From Hyphomicrobiales bacterium (GTDB lineage Bacteria > Pseudomonadota > Alphaproteobacteria > Rhizobiales > Rhizobiaceae): a stretch of DNA of 64,000 nucleotides. The position numbers and the translations under genes were made by a program. The notes under the pieces are model-generated. The model was given only the letters and a program-made list of their open reading frames with translations, searched no databases and was not told the origin of the DNA. Numbering within the stretch: position 1 is the stretch's first letter; every line of letters begins with the position of its first letter. This document shows, one piece after another, positions 24,356 to 32,993 of this stretch. The DNA lies in contig UEHQ01000019.1 in the NCBI GenBank assembly GCA_900489925.1, positions 1 through 64,000 of the forward strand, given 5' to 3'.

Positions 24356-26326
24356 TTAAAATAAGTTCGTATATCGACTGGAATTTACGGCTGCGGATCC
24401 GAGGATCCATGATCCCTGAACGCTCAAATGTGTGGGGTTATAATAAAGTGGACTACCACTCTGATAGGGCGAGCATTTGCCATCCGGACAAATGAGGTTG
24501 TTGAAATCGTAGTACTCCACACCCTGCACCCCCGAAACGACCTGTTTAATCGACGCGTTTATCGATGCGGTCTCTGCAGAGCGGTCGGGTTGTTTTGCAA
24601 GGCAATCGATCGGCAGGCGAAGCGCTTTGGCGGCACAAAGCCGATCGTAGTCGGGAAACGCCACAACTTGCCCCAGTACCGTCACGCGCTTTCCCGCCTT
24701 TCTTAGATTTTTAATCGTGCTCGCAAGTTCCGTGAGGAAACCGGCGTTGCGGGCAAGGTAATCAGAATATGCTGCCGATATGATGATGTGGTCATAGTTG
24801 GGAAGCAGGGTGTCGGCAACAAGATCAGACGAGTGCTGGCAGTCGCGCGCTCTACGTTCGGGTGAAAACATTCCGGCGCTTTGCAGCAAGGGTGGGCATG
24901 ATGAGTGAGCGATATTGCGGAACGATACCCCCCTCACTTCCGCCAGCGCGCCAAGAATACCAATGTAGTGTGACGCGTTGCTGTCGCCCCACACAAGTGT
25001 CCTCAGCGGGTCTCCGCTGCCAATCACACACTTTGGATTTTTTGTCTGCTTCTCTGAAAGGCGCGGGGCCTGGCAAACGTAAGGATACCGAGGAGCCTGT
25101 TTCGTCTGTTCCTGAACCAGGGCAACATTCTCTTGAAAATTCGGGGGTGCCAGAAGTGGAATAATGCCACCTGCCGTCGTGATGCTGATCCCGGCGATGA
25201 GTACAAGGGTGGCGGGAATTACACCCATTCTGATGAAAATACGTGAAAACGATTGTCGAGAATGGCGAAAGGGCTCTTCGACCAAGAGAAATGAGCAAAT
25301 AGACAAGATCAGTGTCGCTGCAAACGCAACGGTGCCCCACATCAAGTTGACCTCTATATCCAGGTAACGCATGTAGGCCAGCAACGGCCAATGCCACAGA
25401 TACATTGAATACGACACCTTTCCGATCTGGCGGGCAGGCCAGATGGAGAGAGCCGAGGCCAGATATTGAGGCTTCAAACCGGATACCAGAAGTGCCATTG
25501 CACCCGCTGTCACCGGGACGGCATTGATGCCCGGAAACGGTGTCGTCTCGGTCAAAGATATTGCGCTGCCGGCGATGGCAGCCAAGCCGGCAAGACCTGC
25601 TGCAAGGAGCGTCTTTGGAGATGAGGCTTGCACTAATTTTGACTGGCTAAGCGAGAATGCCAGGCCACCCGCGCAGAGTTGGAAGGCTCGAGATGGCAAC
25701 ATATAGTACGCTAGACCGAAATTGCTGGTTCGTAACCAAAATTCGCCACATGCAATGCTCACTACTATGATAGCGACGAGACTCGGGATTGCCCAACGCG
25801 GCCTCGTCAACAGCAAGAAAATCAAAAACGGCCAAATCAAATAGAACTGCTCTTCCACTCCCAGGGACCACATGTGGAGCAAGGGGACCGTTCGACTATC
25901 TGCAGCGAAGTAGCTCGTGTCCAAGAACAAAGAAAAATAGACGTTGGCTGCAGAGAATGCCGTGGCGATCGCAGAATGTGAGAGCGCCACCAGATCGTCC
26001 GGTAAAAGCACAAATGCTCCCACTATAAGCGTAGTGACTGTGACCAGGAACATTGCCGGGGCAATTCTACGAAGCCGGCGCCTGTAAAACTCCAAAAAGT
26101 CACCGGGCGATTTTAGACTGCCCGTATAAATCCTTTGGGTAATCACATATCCGGAAATAACAAAAAATACATCGACGCCCACAAAGCCGCCGGGAATAAG
26201 CGCCGCATTGATATGAAATATTACAACGAGCAGTACGGCGATTGCTCTAAGGCCTTCAATGTCAGCGCGGAATAGGTGTGTTTGATTTTTTGCCAACTTT
26301 TTCAGCCCCCAGAGTGTTGGTTGCAC
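24356..26326 (-). CDS. OafA-like O-acyltransferase with SGNH domain
   Basis: 656 aa. The N-terminal ~370 residues are an acyltransferase-3 domain with ten or eleven helices: FRADIEGLRAIAVLLVVIFH, GGFVGVDVFFVISGYV, FYRRRLRRIAP and WSLGVEEQFYLIWP are canonical. The C-terminal periplasmic part is an SGNH domain: VWGDSNASHY (nucleophile Ser) and a terminal YYNPTHLSVQGS (Asp/His equivalents). This fusion O-acetylates surface polysaccharides such as O-antigen. It stands between two plus-strand glycan genes and reads in the opposite direction. Confidence 0.9.
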   Translation of the reverse strand: MQPTLWGLKKLAKNQTHLFRADIEGLRAIAVLLVVIFHINAALIPGGFVGVDVFFVISGYVITQRIYTGSLKSPGDFLEFYRRRLRRIAPAMFLVTVTTLIVGAFVLLPDDLVALSHSAIATAFSAANVYFSLFLDTSYFAADSRTVPLLHMWSLGVEEQFYLIWPFLIFLLLTRPRWAIPSLVAIIVVSIACGEFWLRTSNFGLAYYMLPSRAFQLCAGGLAFSLSQSKLVQASSPKTLLAAGLAGLAAIAGSAISLTETTPFPGINAVPVTAGAMALLVSGLKPQYLASALSIWPARQIGKVSYSMYLWHWPLLAYMRYLDIEVNLMWGTVAFAATLILSICSFLLVEEPFRHSRQSFSRIFIRMGVIPATLVLIAGISITTAGGIIPLLAPPNFQENVALVQEQTKQAPRYPYVCQAPRLSEKQTKNPKCVIGSGDPLRTLVWGDSNASHYIGILGALAEVRGVSFRNIAHSSCPPLLQSAGMFSPERRARDCQHSSDLVADTLLPNYDHIIISAAYSDYLARNAGFLTELASTIKNLRKAGKRVTVLGQVVAFPDYDRLCAAKALRLPIDCLAKQPDRSAETASINASIKQVVSGVQGVEYYDFNNLICPDGKCSPYQSGSPLYYNPTHLSVQGSWILGSAAVNSSRYTNLF

Positions 26327-26602
26327 AATGCGAGACTACGAAGCCCCGTCAATAATCTCGTTTTAAATTTCAAGGTAATCCCGAGACAGGGGGGGCTGGT
26401 GTTGCGTAGGGGTGACACAGAGAACGGCTTGTACACTTCGGATTGTGTCGCAGGTGGGCGCTACGCATGTTCTAGGTCTTTTAGCGTAGGTAAGACCAGC
26501 CGTTCTAAATTCAGAAGCAATATCAATGGATCGCTTCGCAGTCCCACCTCGTAATAAGGCATTGTTTTTGCTTGTTTCTCACACATCTGCAGGGGGCGCC
26601 AT

Positions 26603-27633
26603 TCATTTTGCAAGATATTGATTTGGCTCAATCTTTTTTTTCGGCTTTCCCCTTACTGAATTCAGGTGAGGGGTTAGGATGTTCTCGTTCAGTTTCTTTG
26701 CGCCCGTGATAGCGAGCTGTCGCTTGTTGGCACTGCGGGTGTAAAGGTTGGCCATCGCGTCGCTTTTCCAGCCGAAACGCGCCTTCAATTCGCTGTTGCT
26801 GTTACCGGCTTCAGCAAGGATCGTTGCCAGGGTCTTGCGCAGTCCGTGAACTCTCCCGTCGACACCCGCTTCAGTGCACACATTCGCAAACCAGTTGCCG
26901 AACGCCGCGCCGCTCTTGAACGGGCGCCCGTGAACCGGCGTGACCAGATAGGCCATGTGCGTCGTTTGATGCGATTCGAGGCTCGATACTCAATTACACC
27001 CTCCCGCATGTGCTGCGGCCCAATCTTGTACACGTCGGATCGACGGAGGCCAGTGAACAGTCCATTGCCAGTCGGGCCTAGCTACCTTCCTTGTGCTTCT
27101 ATGATTTTTCGAGATCGTCCGGTGTCCAAGCTTTGAAGCCTTCCGTTTTGCCTTCGGCTTCGTCACGCCCCTAGCAGGGTTATCGGTGATGATGCCAGCG
27201 TCGACGACCCACTCCAACAGGTATCCCATGACCTTTAGGTAGCTGATGGCCGCGAAGGGAGTTTCGGCTCTCCTGTCACGCCCTGCGGCAATCATCTCGC
27301 GATCAATTTGAGAGAGGATGACCTTTCCGCCAGTCTCGCAAACCACCTTTAGGATATTGTGCCGCGCTCTCTGGGTGGACTCGCGCAGGCCTTTGAAAAC
27401 CGGGCTCTGGACATATCTATCCACAAGCCGTGCAAGGTGCGTTTCGTGGGTGCTGGCGGGGCTTCCTCGTTGGCCATGCATTTCCACCACGCGTCGGCGA
27501 ACTCTCCAGATCCCCACTCGCCTGGCAGACGTGTTCGCTTTCCCTTCCCAATGCGGAAGTACCAACGGACATGGCCGAAGCGATCGACCTCTCGAAGGGT
27601 GTTGGAGTACTTTTTGCGCGGCATGCTCTCCAT
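26603..27633 (-). pseudogene. Tyrosine integrase, multiply frameshifted
   Basis: N-terminus MESMPRKKYSNTLREVDRFG at 27633; SAM-like core-binding segment (VDRYVQSPVFKGLRESTQRAR, SYLKVMGYLLEWVVDAGI) in a second frame; then stops at TPDDLEKS*KHKEGS*; catalytic domain restarts as TGLRRSDVYK in a third frame, and the C-terminal part (HGLRKTLATILAEAG, FGWKSDAMANLYTRSANKR with the nucleophile Tyr) is open at 26603-26956. At least three indels and two stops mean no active recombinase. The family integrates phages and islands at tRNA genes. Confidence 0.8.
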
Positions 27634-27796
27634 CAGAAGTAGCCAGCTGCGCTCTCGTCAAGTTGTTTCTTGGTAAAGCCTTTGCTTTCGCTATTGATCA
27701 CAACGGAGCCATCCGGCTCGACACGAACCGTCTTAACGTCCACGCCAGCTTTCTTCACGGCGCGAATAGCTCGCGAGACGGGGCGACAGCACGTCT
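27633..27796 (-). pseudogene. Small integrase-companion ORF, damaged start
   Basis: Reads VSRAIRAVKKAGVDVKTVRVEP, then GSVVINSESKGFTKKQLDE, ending TGA at 27633-27635 and overlapping the integrase ATG by one base. Short basic proteins with an AIRA.KKAG opening are commonly found just upstream of rhizobial prophage integrases. The likely beginning MGRRAV lies in a different frame, so one indel near 27775 breaks it. Confidence 0.5.
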
Positions 27797-28034
27797 ACCC
27801 ATCATGGAGGCGAACGATGAGTGGACCGTCCAGCGAGGCAGATACCTGACCCTTGAGACCATGGCTCAAATGAGTGATGATCCCCAAATCAGCTTGCCCG
27901 CTGTGGCCCGCTGATAATCGCTCCGACCTAGGGCGGAAAGCACGATCTGCGCAGAAATTCGCGCTTACTCTAAATCGGTGTTGGCCTTCGAAAAACATCG
28001 TGATACCGGACCTTAACGAAACCCGGTTGTGCAG
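27797..28034. other. Short stretch with no firm gene
   Basis: Separates the integrase module from the rhamnosyltransferase gene. A 39-codon plus-strand frame at 27795-27914 has no known family. Probably holds the promoter for the gene at 28035. Confidence 0.3.
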
Positions 28035-28859
28035 ATGAATGACATCACTTTTGTAGGCTCCACGCGCTTCTCAGTAGTCAATTTTCAATCGAACAGTTTT
28101 AGCGCATTTCGGGGCCAGCGGGCCTCGATCGATGATGTCCGAAGGATCATATTTGCTGACGATCGGCTTGATGAACGATTTCGAATCTTTGAGGAGCTAG
28201 TTTTGCCGTGTCTCGCGGTCCTGGCGAGCACGAAATCCAATTTCCATCATCTGCTCTTGATCTCACCGGATATGCCGGCGAAGTGGCAGGGTCGCTTGCA
28301 TGACATGTGCCGGGCTCACGAGTGGCTTCACATACATCATGTCCCCTTCGACCTATCGATTTCCAACGCGACTAAAGAGTTCCTGAAACGATTTCAAAAC
28401 GGCCGAATTTTCAATTTCAGGCTCGATGATGACGATGCATTGGCGAGCGGCTTCTGCGACGCCGTAGAGGCGGCTGCAAAAACGCTTGATGACGGTTCTG
28501 TGCTCGTGTTTGAGAGGGGGTTTCGTTTAAGGCCTCTTGAATCTGGCCGCTTCATGCTGTCCTCTAAGCGAAGGGCGAGCCCGTCGGCCGGACTAGGGGT
28601 TTTAAGCTCTGCGAACAACCTTATCGAAGTCTACGGTCTTGGGAACCACAACAGAATAACTGGTGTTCCAATAGCGAGAAATCATCCTATGTGGATCAGG
28701 CTGATTCACTCTTCTAATGATTCCTCTGATGGGGTTGGCCACTGGTGGTCATGGCGACATTCGATCAGATCGGCTGCAAAGGCAATGCAGCCGTGGTTCG
28801 TGGGGTTAGATCTCGAAAGAGCGCTTTCGAGCATTGCCATCGAACGCTTACCCAACTGA
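28035..28859 (+). CDS. Putative rhamnosyltransferase (PF11316-type)
   Basis: 274 aa. Matches the bacterial putative rhamnosyltransferase family: FVGSTRFSVVNFQ opening, DDRLDERFRIFEELVLPCLAV, LLLISPDMPAKWQGRLHDM and the acidic FRLDDDDALASGF, the likely metal/nucleotide-sugar site. The ATG at 28035 is preferred over a GTG two codons upstream. It belongs to the glycan cargo; no membrane helix, so it probably acts at the cytoplasmic face. Donor sugar is inferred from the family name only. Confidence 0.8.
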   Translation: MNDITFVGSTRFSVVNFQSNSFSAFRGQRASIDDVRRIIFADDRLDERFRIFEELVLPCLAVLASTKSNFHHLLLISPDMPAKWQGRLHDMCRAHEWLHIHHVPFDLSISNATKEFLKRFQNGRIFNFRLDDDDALASGFCDAVEAAAKTLDDGSVLVFERGFRLRPLESGRFMLSSKRRASPSAGLGVLSSANNLIEVYGLGNHNRITGVPIARNHPMWIRLIHSSNDSSDGVGHWWSWRHSIRSAAKAMQPWFVGLDLERALSSIAIERLPN

Positions 28860-29060
28860 CACGATCTCGTAGATAGCTGCGTTGTCCTGCTCCTCTCGAA
28901 GCCCCCTATATGACGGGTGCCAAAGCACGCCGATCTGGTATAACCCGATACCATGACCCCAGAACGACTTTCAGAATGCCTCCTGCATATCTGATGGACG
29001 CCGATCAACATTGCTTCAGCGCGAGTTGTCTTGGATAGGAATAATCTGAATATCATCACA

Positions 29061-29087
29061 AAAAAGCCCCGCTAGACGTGCGGGGCA
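29061..29087 (-). terminator. Rho-independent terminator
   Basis: On the minus strand GCCCCGC, a 7-nt loop, GCGGGGC and six T. It lies ~155 nt beyond the stop of the minus-strand gene at 29242-30156. The 28860-29241 interval holds no other feature. Confidence 0.85.
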
Positions 29088-29241
29088 AGGTTACAGGCAA
29101 CTGCGTCGGGAAAGGAAAGCCAGACCCAATGAGGCCACAACTCTGATCGCGTCGCGCGGTTTCGCCCATTCGCACCAATCATTCCACTGACCGGGCCGCC
29201 ACTCACGGGCGAAGCCTCACGTCAACCGGCCGAACTACGGT

Positions 29242-30156
29242 CTACCGCAGGGCGTCGCGCGTGTCATAAGTCGGATCGTAGGGGTAGCCAACCTTTAAGA
29301 GCGATGACACCGAGGAGCAGCATGATAGCTCGATCCCTTGCTCATCAGCGTACCGCTTTACCGCTGCAAATGCTCGGAGAATTCGTATTTCCGCCCGCGC
29401 GATACCGCTGAACGAACGACTGTTTTTTTCGTAGAACCGAGGCTGATCCGAGTTGTTCACATCAATGCCGAAGAAGAGGATATGTTTCGGACGGGCCGCA
29501 AGGGCGAACTGCGCAGCAGTGGTCGCTACTGAACCCGCGGGAACAGTGCCGCAGTCGGGATCGAGGGAGATAGCTCCTTCACCTACTTCGAACACTGGGC
29601 ATTCCTGCGCAAAGTCCCTCACGCTTCGCCGTTTGTGCTGGTAAGGGGCAAGCCCATTCCGGATCAGAACGATTCTTCTTCCGGAAAGCCAACCCCTGTC
29701 GAGGGCACAAATCGCTCGAATGGCCGCAAGCGATAGCAAGCAGGTGGTTTCTTGGCTGACATGCTCATGGAGGAAATCGAAATGGCGCCAGATAAAACGC
29801 TCGTCTTCGACCGCAATAGCGAGCGGGTCTGGGATCTCGGTTTCCATAAGTTTGATAGCGCCGTTCAGCAGGATCGCCTGGCGAGGCGCAATACGGCTGA
29901 TCAGAGAGTGGCTGATCGACGGTCCACTCCCGACGATGGCGATCGTGTCTGGCCATTGTAGGGTGGCAAAGTTCAGGGCGGTTGCGATCGCCTTGCCCTT
30001 ATAAACTATGCTTGTGGCGTTGCTGTCCCTGGCAGGTGTGATTCTTAATCCGGGGAGCCAGTCCTGAAAGTGACTTCTGGAGCGCCCAAGAAGAACTCTG
30101 GTGCCGATCTTTACAAGCGATCTACGAAAGGGGCGTGCACTTTTTGTAGCTCGCAT
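29242..30156 (-). CDS. MptE/DUF115-like protein, possible glycosyltransferase
   Basis: 304 aa. After a basic N-terminus the protein shows IAIVGSGPSISHSLISRI and then ILLNGAIKLMETEIPDPLAIAVEDERF, a Rossmann-like pattern of the DUF115/MptE-like group that also resembles GT42 sialyltransferases (GNGPSL motif). Later, GSVATTAAQFALAARPKHILFFGIDV is the second conserved segment of that superfamily. In rhizobia such proteins occur in LPS loci. Substrate not deducible. It is divergent from the att-like site and followed by a strong terminator. Confidence 0.55.
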   Translation of the reverse strand: MRATKSARPFRRSLVKIGTRVLLGRSRSHFQDWLPGLRITPARDSNATSIVYKGKAIATALNFATLQWPDTIAIVGSGPSISHSLISRIAPRQAILLNGAIKLMETEIPDPLAIAVEDERFIWRHFDFLHEHVSQETTCLLSLAAIRAICALDRGWLSGRRIVLIRNGLAPYQHKRRSVRDFAQECPVFEVGEGAISLDPDCGTVPAGSVATTAAQFALAARPKHILFFGIDVNNSDQPRFYEKNSRSFSGIARAEIRILRAFAAVKRYADEQGIELSCCSSVSSLLKVGYPYDPTYDTRDALR

Positions 30157-30463
30157 GGTCAACTCGATATTCGGGCCTTAGCGTCAGATACCTACAGCGT
30201 CATAAAACGGGATTCTGTCAACAGGTATATCGTATCCCATTGAAAACGTAAGTTACAATTCAGAAATGCAACGGTCGATAATCAGTCTCGAGCTTATCCC
30301 AGGCGCTCTTCGGCGCAAGCGGTAGAGTGGTTTGATGGGGGGCCGTCATGGCGAACGATGGCGTGGAAAGGGAGGACCAAGCTATAAAATCTCCAAGCAA
30401 ATCAATTGCATCAAAATCCCCTAGAAAACGGCCACTTTCATTGTATTTGCGGATTGCTGTCAA

Positions 30464-30479
30464 TCCTGCAGGGGTGCCA
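30464..30479 (+). other. Candidate right attachment site (tRNA-Arg 3' end copy)
   Basis: TCCTGCAGGGGT followed by GCCA matches the last 17 nt of tRNA-Arg (8107-8123, TCCTGCAGGGGTCGCCA) with one base missing. It lies just beyond the last glycan-type gene. The core is short and partly palindromic (CCTGCAGG), so this is suggestive, not proof. The surrounding 30157-30643 shows no firm gene; a minus-strand 67-codon frame at 30260-30463 is unrecognised. Confidence 0.5.
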
Positions 30480-30643
30480 AGTTTTGCCTATTACCGTACG
30501 GGGTGGCCGGCGAAATCGACGTCGATTGCTCGTGCATGATCACTTACCAAAGCTTGAGATCGCGGGTTCTCGGCGCGTCACCTTCGCGGATCGGCGTGGT
30601 TCCACGACCTGTAAGCATGGTTATGAAGGTATGTCGGCAGGGC

Positions 30644-30979
30644 TTACCACCGTCGGCTGGTGCGGCGCATGTCGACGATGCGGCCATCGCTTTGACGGAT
30701 TGCGACTTCGAAGCGCTCTCCGTTGCGCGAGGCGCGATAGTTGAAGAACCTGCCGCGGCAGTTTTCCCGATTGATATCGCGAAAGCCGCGACCGCGAAGC
30801 AGCCGTTCACCCTGAGGGCAGGTTATCGGTCGCCCGCGGTTCAGGCTGCTTCCAACACCGATGTTGATACCGATCTGCGCGCTCGCCTCCCTGGGGGCAG
30901 AGAGCGGCGAGGCCAATATTGCCAGCGAAAGCATAAATGGGACGAGCGACGATCGAAACATTTTCTGGCTGAAATTCAT
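30644..30979 (-). CDS. Small secreted protein, unknown
   Basis: 111 aa with signal peptide (FMLSLAILASPLSAPREASAQ) and a mature part rich in Arg (GRPITCPQGERLLRGRGFRDINREN, then RRTSRRW). Two Cys (TCPQG, ENCRG) could form a disulfide. Similar short, Arg-rich exported proteins are common in rhizobia; function unknown. ATG at 30979 chosen because GGAGA lies 8 nt upstream. Confidence 0.7.
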   Translation of the reverse strand: MNFSQKMFRSSLVPFMLSLAILASPLSAPREASAQIGINIGVGSSLNRGRPITCPQGERLLRGRGFRDINRENCRGRFFNYRASRNGERFEVAIRQSDGRIVDMRRTSRRW

Positions 30980-31349
30980 CTCTATCTCCAAGGCTAAACC
31001 GGTGCCACTCTTGAAATGGGCGGAATAGGACGGCGGTCAATCCCACTCACAAAACAAGCGTCTGCGGGCAAAGCGTTTTTTGCTGTCGAGGCGTCAACAT
31101 GGCAGCCAAGCGAACCTTGTCATGATGAGCCACATTCGCCGCTTGAGATCGTCGATGTTATTTTATTGTAGTTCGTAGACGTCCTCGGGTCGGGCATTTT
31201 CTGGGCTGCAATCAGCGCCTGGGCAAGCGATCTCGGAAAACTGCGCGTTGGCACAGGTAGATTCGGCAGCAGTTCTGCGTAGCACTTTTCTCCAGGTTGC
31301 GGCGTATGCGAAAGTGCTGCTTAACTCCATTCTAAATCAGGAGGCTCCA
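30980..31349. other. Divergent intergenic region
   Basis: About 370 nt between two divergently transcribed small secreted-protein genes; presumably carries both promoters. No hairpin or other gene recognised. Confidence 0.4.
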
Positions 31350-31646
31350 TTGAGACATGTGATTATAGCTGCTGCGGTTTTGCTGTCTTCGGCGTCCATT
31401 GCGGCAGCGGCCGCGGAGATCAATGCTCGCGATCACACCTGCAGCGAGGTTGCGCAGTTCATCCGGCAGAACAAATCGGTTTTTGTTCGTGTTGGTATCG
31501 GAGGTCGCACGTTCCGCTATCCGCCGGCGAAATGTAAGCTGGGTGACAAGCGGGACAGGACGAACTTTCGCGATTCAGCTGGGAAGCAGTGCGTTCTTGA
31601 CTACGCGTGCGTCTACGATCCGCAGTCGTTCTATAATTTCCGATAG
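31350..31646 (+). CDS. Small secreted protein, unknown
   Basis: 98 aa beginning at TTG 31350, six bases after a perfect AGGAGG, which makes this start convincing although the frame is open upstream. The signal peptide (VIIAAAVLLSSASIAAAAA) is followed by a Cys-containing, basic mature part (HTCSEVAQFI, PPAKCKLG, KQCVLDYACVYDP; four Cys). Probably periplasmic with two disulfides. No family recognised. Confidence 0.7.
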   Translation: MRHVIIAAAVLLSSASIAAAAAEINARDHTCSEVAQFIRQNKSVFVRVGIGGRTFRYPPAKCKLGDKRDRTNFRDSAGKQCVLDYACVYDPQSFYNFR

Positions 31647-31681
31647 AGCGTAGCTTTCGAGATTGCAGGTGTTTCCGTGAA

Positions 31682-32857
31682 TCAGGCCGAGGGCATCGTG
31701 AAGGTGAAGGTCGTTTCGGCTTCGTTGGATGCGGCTTCCAATTTTCCGCCGTGGGCCTGTGCGATCTGCGAGGCGATATAGAGCCCCAGTCCCAGTCCAC
31801 GCATGCCCGAACCGGGTTCCGCTCGGCTGAAGGGCTGGAAGAGCTGCGCCAGGGCGCTCTCTGAAATGGGTGTCCCCGCGTTGGTTACGGACAGGATCAG
31901 CTGCCCTTCGCTCATATGTGCGCGAACGCGGACAGGCTCATCGGGGGAGCCATGCGTGACGGCATTTTCGACCAGATTCGACAGCATCTGCGCCAGGCGC
32001 CCGTGGTCGATATCGGGGCTGGTTGCGAGATCGATCGCCAAGTCGATCTGCCGGTCCGGATGGCCGGTGCTGATCTCGGCGACTACCTGCTCAAGCGTCG
32101 GAGCCAGGGGGCGCCCGCTTTCCTTTTGCAGCGCCAGTCCGCCGCTCAGCCGTCCACGCGCAAAATCAAGCACATTGTCGATGAGCCCCGACATACGCAG
32201 GATGCTGCCGCGCATCAGGCGGATGATTTTCTGGGCCTTCTCGGTCTGGGGTTCGCGCAGCAGCAGGTTTGTTCCGCCGTTGATCGACGCCAGGGGATTG
32301 CGGAGGTCGTGTCCAAGGACGGCGATGAACTGCTCGCGCAGTTCGGATGACGTCTGTGCGCTCAGAAGGCTCTCCTGCGCATCGCTCAGCTTGGTGTCGG
32401 CGTCCAGATGGTATGCGATGAGCTCGGCAAACAGTTTGAACGTGCCCAGGGTCTGCGGATTGTTGAGTTTGGCCGGCTTCGGGTCAATTGCGCATAGCGT
32501 GCCGAAAAAGCGTCCGTCCGGCAGAACGATCGGCATCGAGATGTAACTCTGGAAGCCATACAATGCTGGTGTGCGATGGTCGCAATAGACGGGATCCCTG
32601 GAGACATCGTCGATGACGATGGGATGGCGATGCTCGCGCACTTCGTGGCAGAGCGTCGTCTCCGCGTTCAGTTCGCCGCCAGCCGGCAGGCCGAAGGCTA
32701 TGTGATCGAGAACCTGGCAGGCAATCCAGCGATCGTCCGTGACCCTTGCGACTGCCGCAAAGCCCATCCCGGTCGATCCGCAGACAACGTCGAGAATGGT
32801 CGGAACGGCTGCGATTTTCTGGACTGCATCGATGTCCTGCTGGAAGTCATGTGCCAT
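31682..32857 (-). CDS. GAF-domain sensor histidine kinase
   Basis: 391 aa. Residues ~5-150 form a GAF domain (ILDVVCGSTGMGFAAVARV, MPIVLPDGRFFGTLCAIDP). HisKA has the H-box AVLGHDLRNPLASING, and the HATPase part has the N-box MLSNLVENAVTHG and G-box MRGLGLGLYIASQIAQAHGG. No membrane segment, so it senses a cytoplasmic signal; GAF of this kind often binds a bilin or small ligand, which cannot be decided. No response regulator lies next to it (orphan kinase). The ATG at 32857 gives the usual family start; an upstream extension to 32929 lacks domain content. Confidence 0.9.
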   Translation of the reverse strand: MAHDFQQDIDAVQKIAAVPTILDVVCGSTGMGFAAVARVTDDRWIACQVLDHIAFGLPAGGELNAETTLCHEVREHRHPIVIDDVSRDPVYCDHRTPALYGFQSYISMPIVLPDGRFFGTLCAIDPKPAKLNNPQTLGTFKLFAELIAYHLDADTKLSDAQESLLSAQTSSELREQFIAVLGHDLRNPLASINGGTNLLLREPQTEKAQKIIRLMRGSILRMSGLIDNVLDFARGRLSGGLALQKESGRPLAPTLEQVVAEISTGHPDRQIDLAIDLATSPDIDHGRLAQMLSNLVENAVTHGSPDEPVRVRAHMSEGQLILSVTNAGTPISESALAQLFQPFSRAEPGSGMRGLGLGLYIASQIAQAHGGKLEAASNEAETTFTFTMPSA

Positions 32858-32941
32858 TTTGCTTGGGTAAACTTCGCTTTCTCTGCGCCAACGTGAAGGG
32901 ATCGTACCGGCTGGTAGCGGCATGCGCAATTGTGAACGACA

Positions 32942-32969
32942 AAAGGCCGAGGCGGGAGCCTCGGCCTTT
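32942..32969 (-). terminator. Terminator of the MFS exporter gene
   Basis: AAAGGCCGAGGC / GCCTCGGCCTTT, 12-bp stem with a 4-nt loop, with T residues continuing on the minus strand. It sits 24 nt after the stop of the gene at 32994-34220 and may also work in the other direction. Confidence 0.8.
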
Positions 32970-32993
32970 CCTGGAGCTTTCAGTCGGGGATGC

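Noticed and set aside
30260..30539. Short frames on both strands around the att-like site
   Set aside because: No family, no convincing ribosome site, and they overlap each other and the tRNA-end copy.
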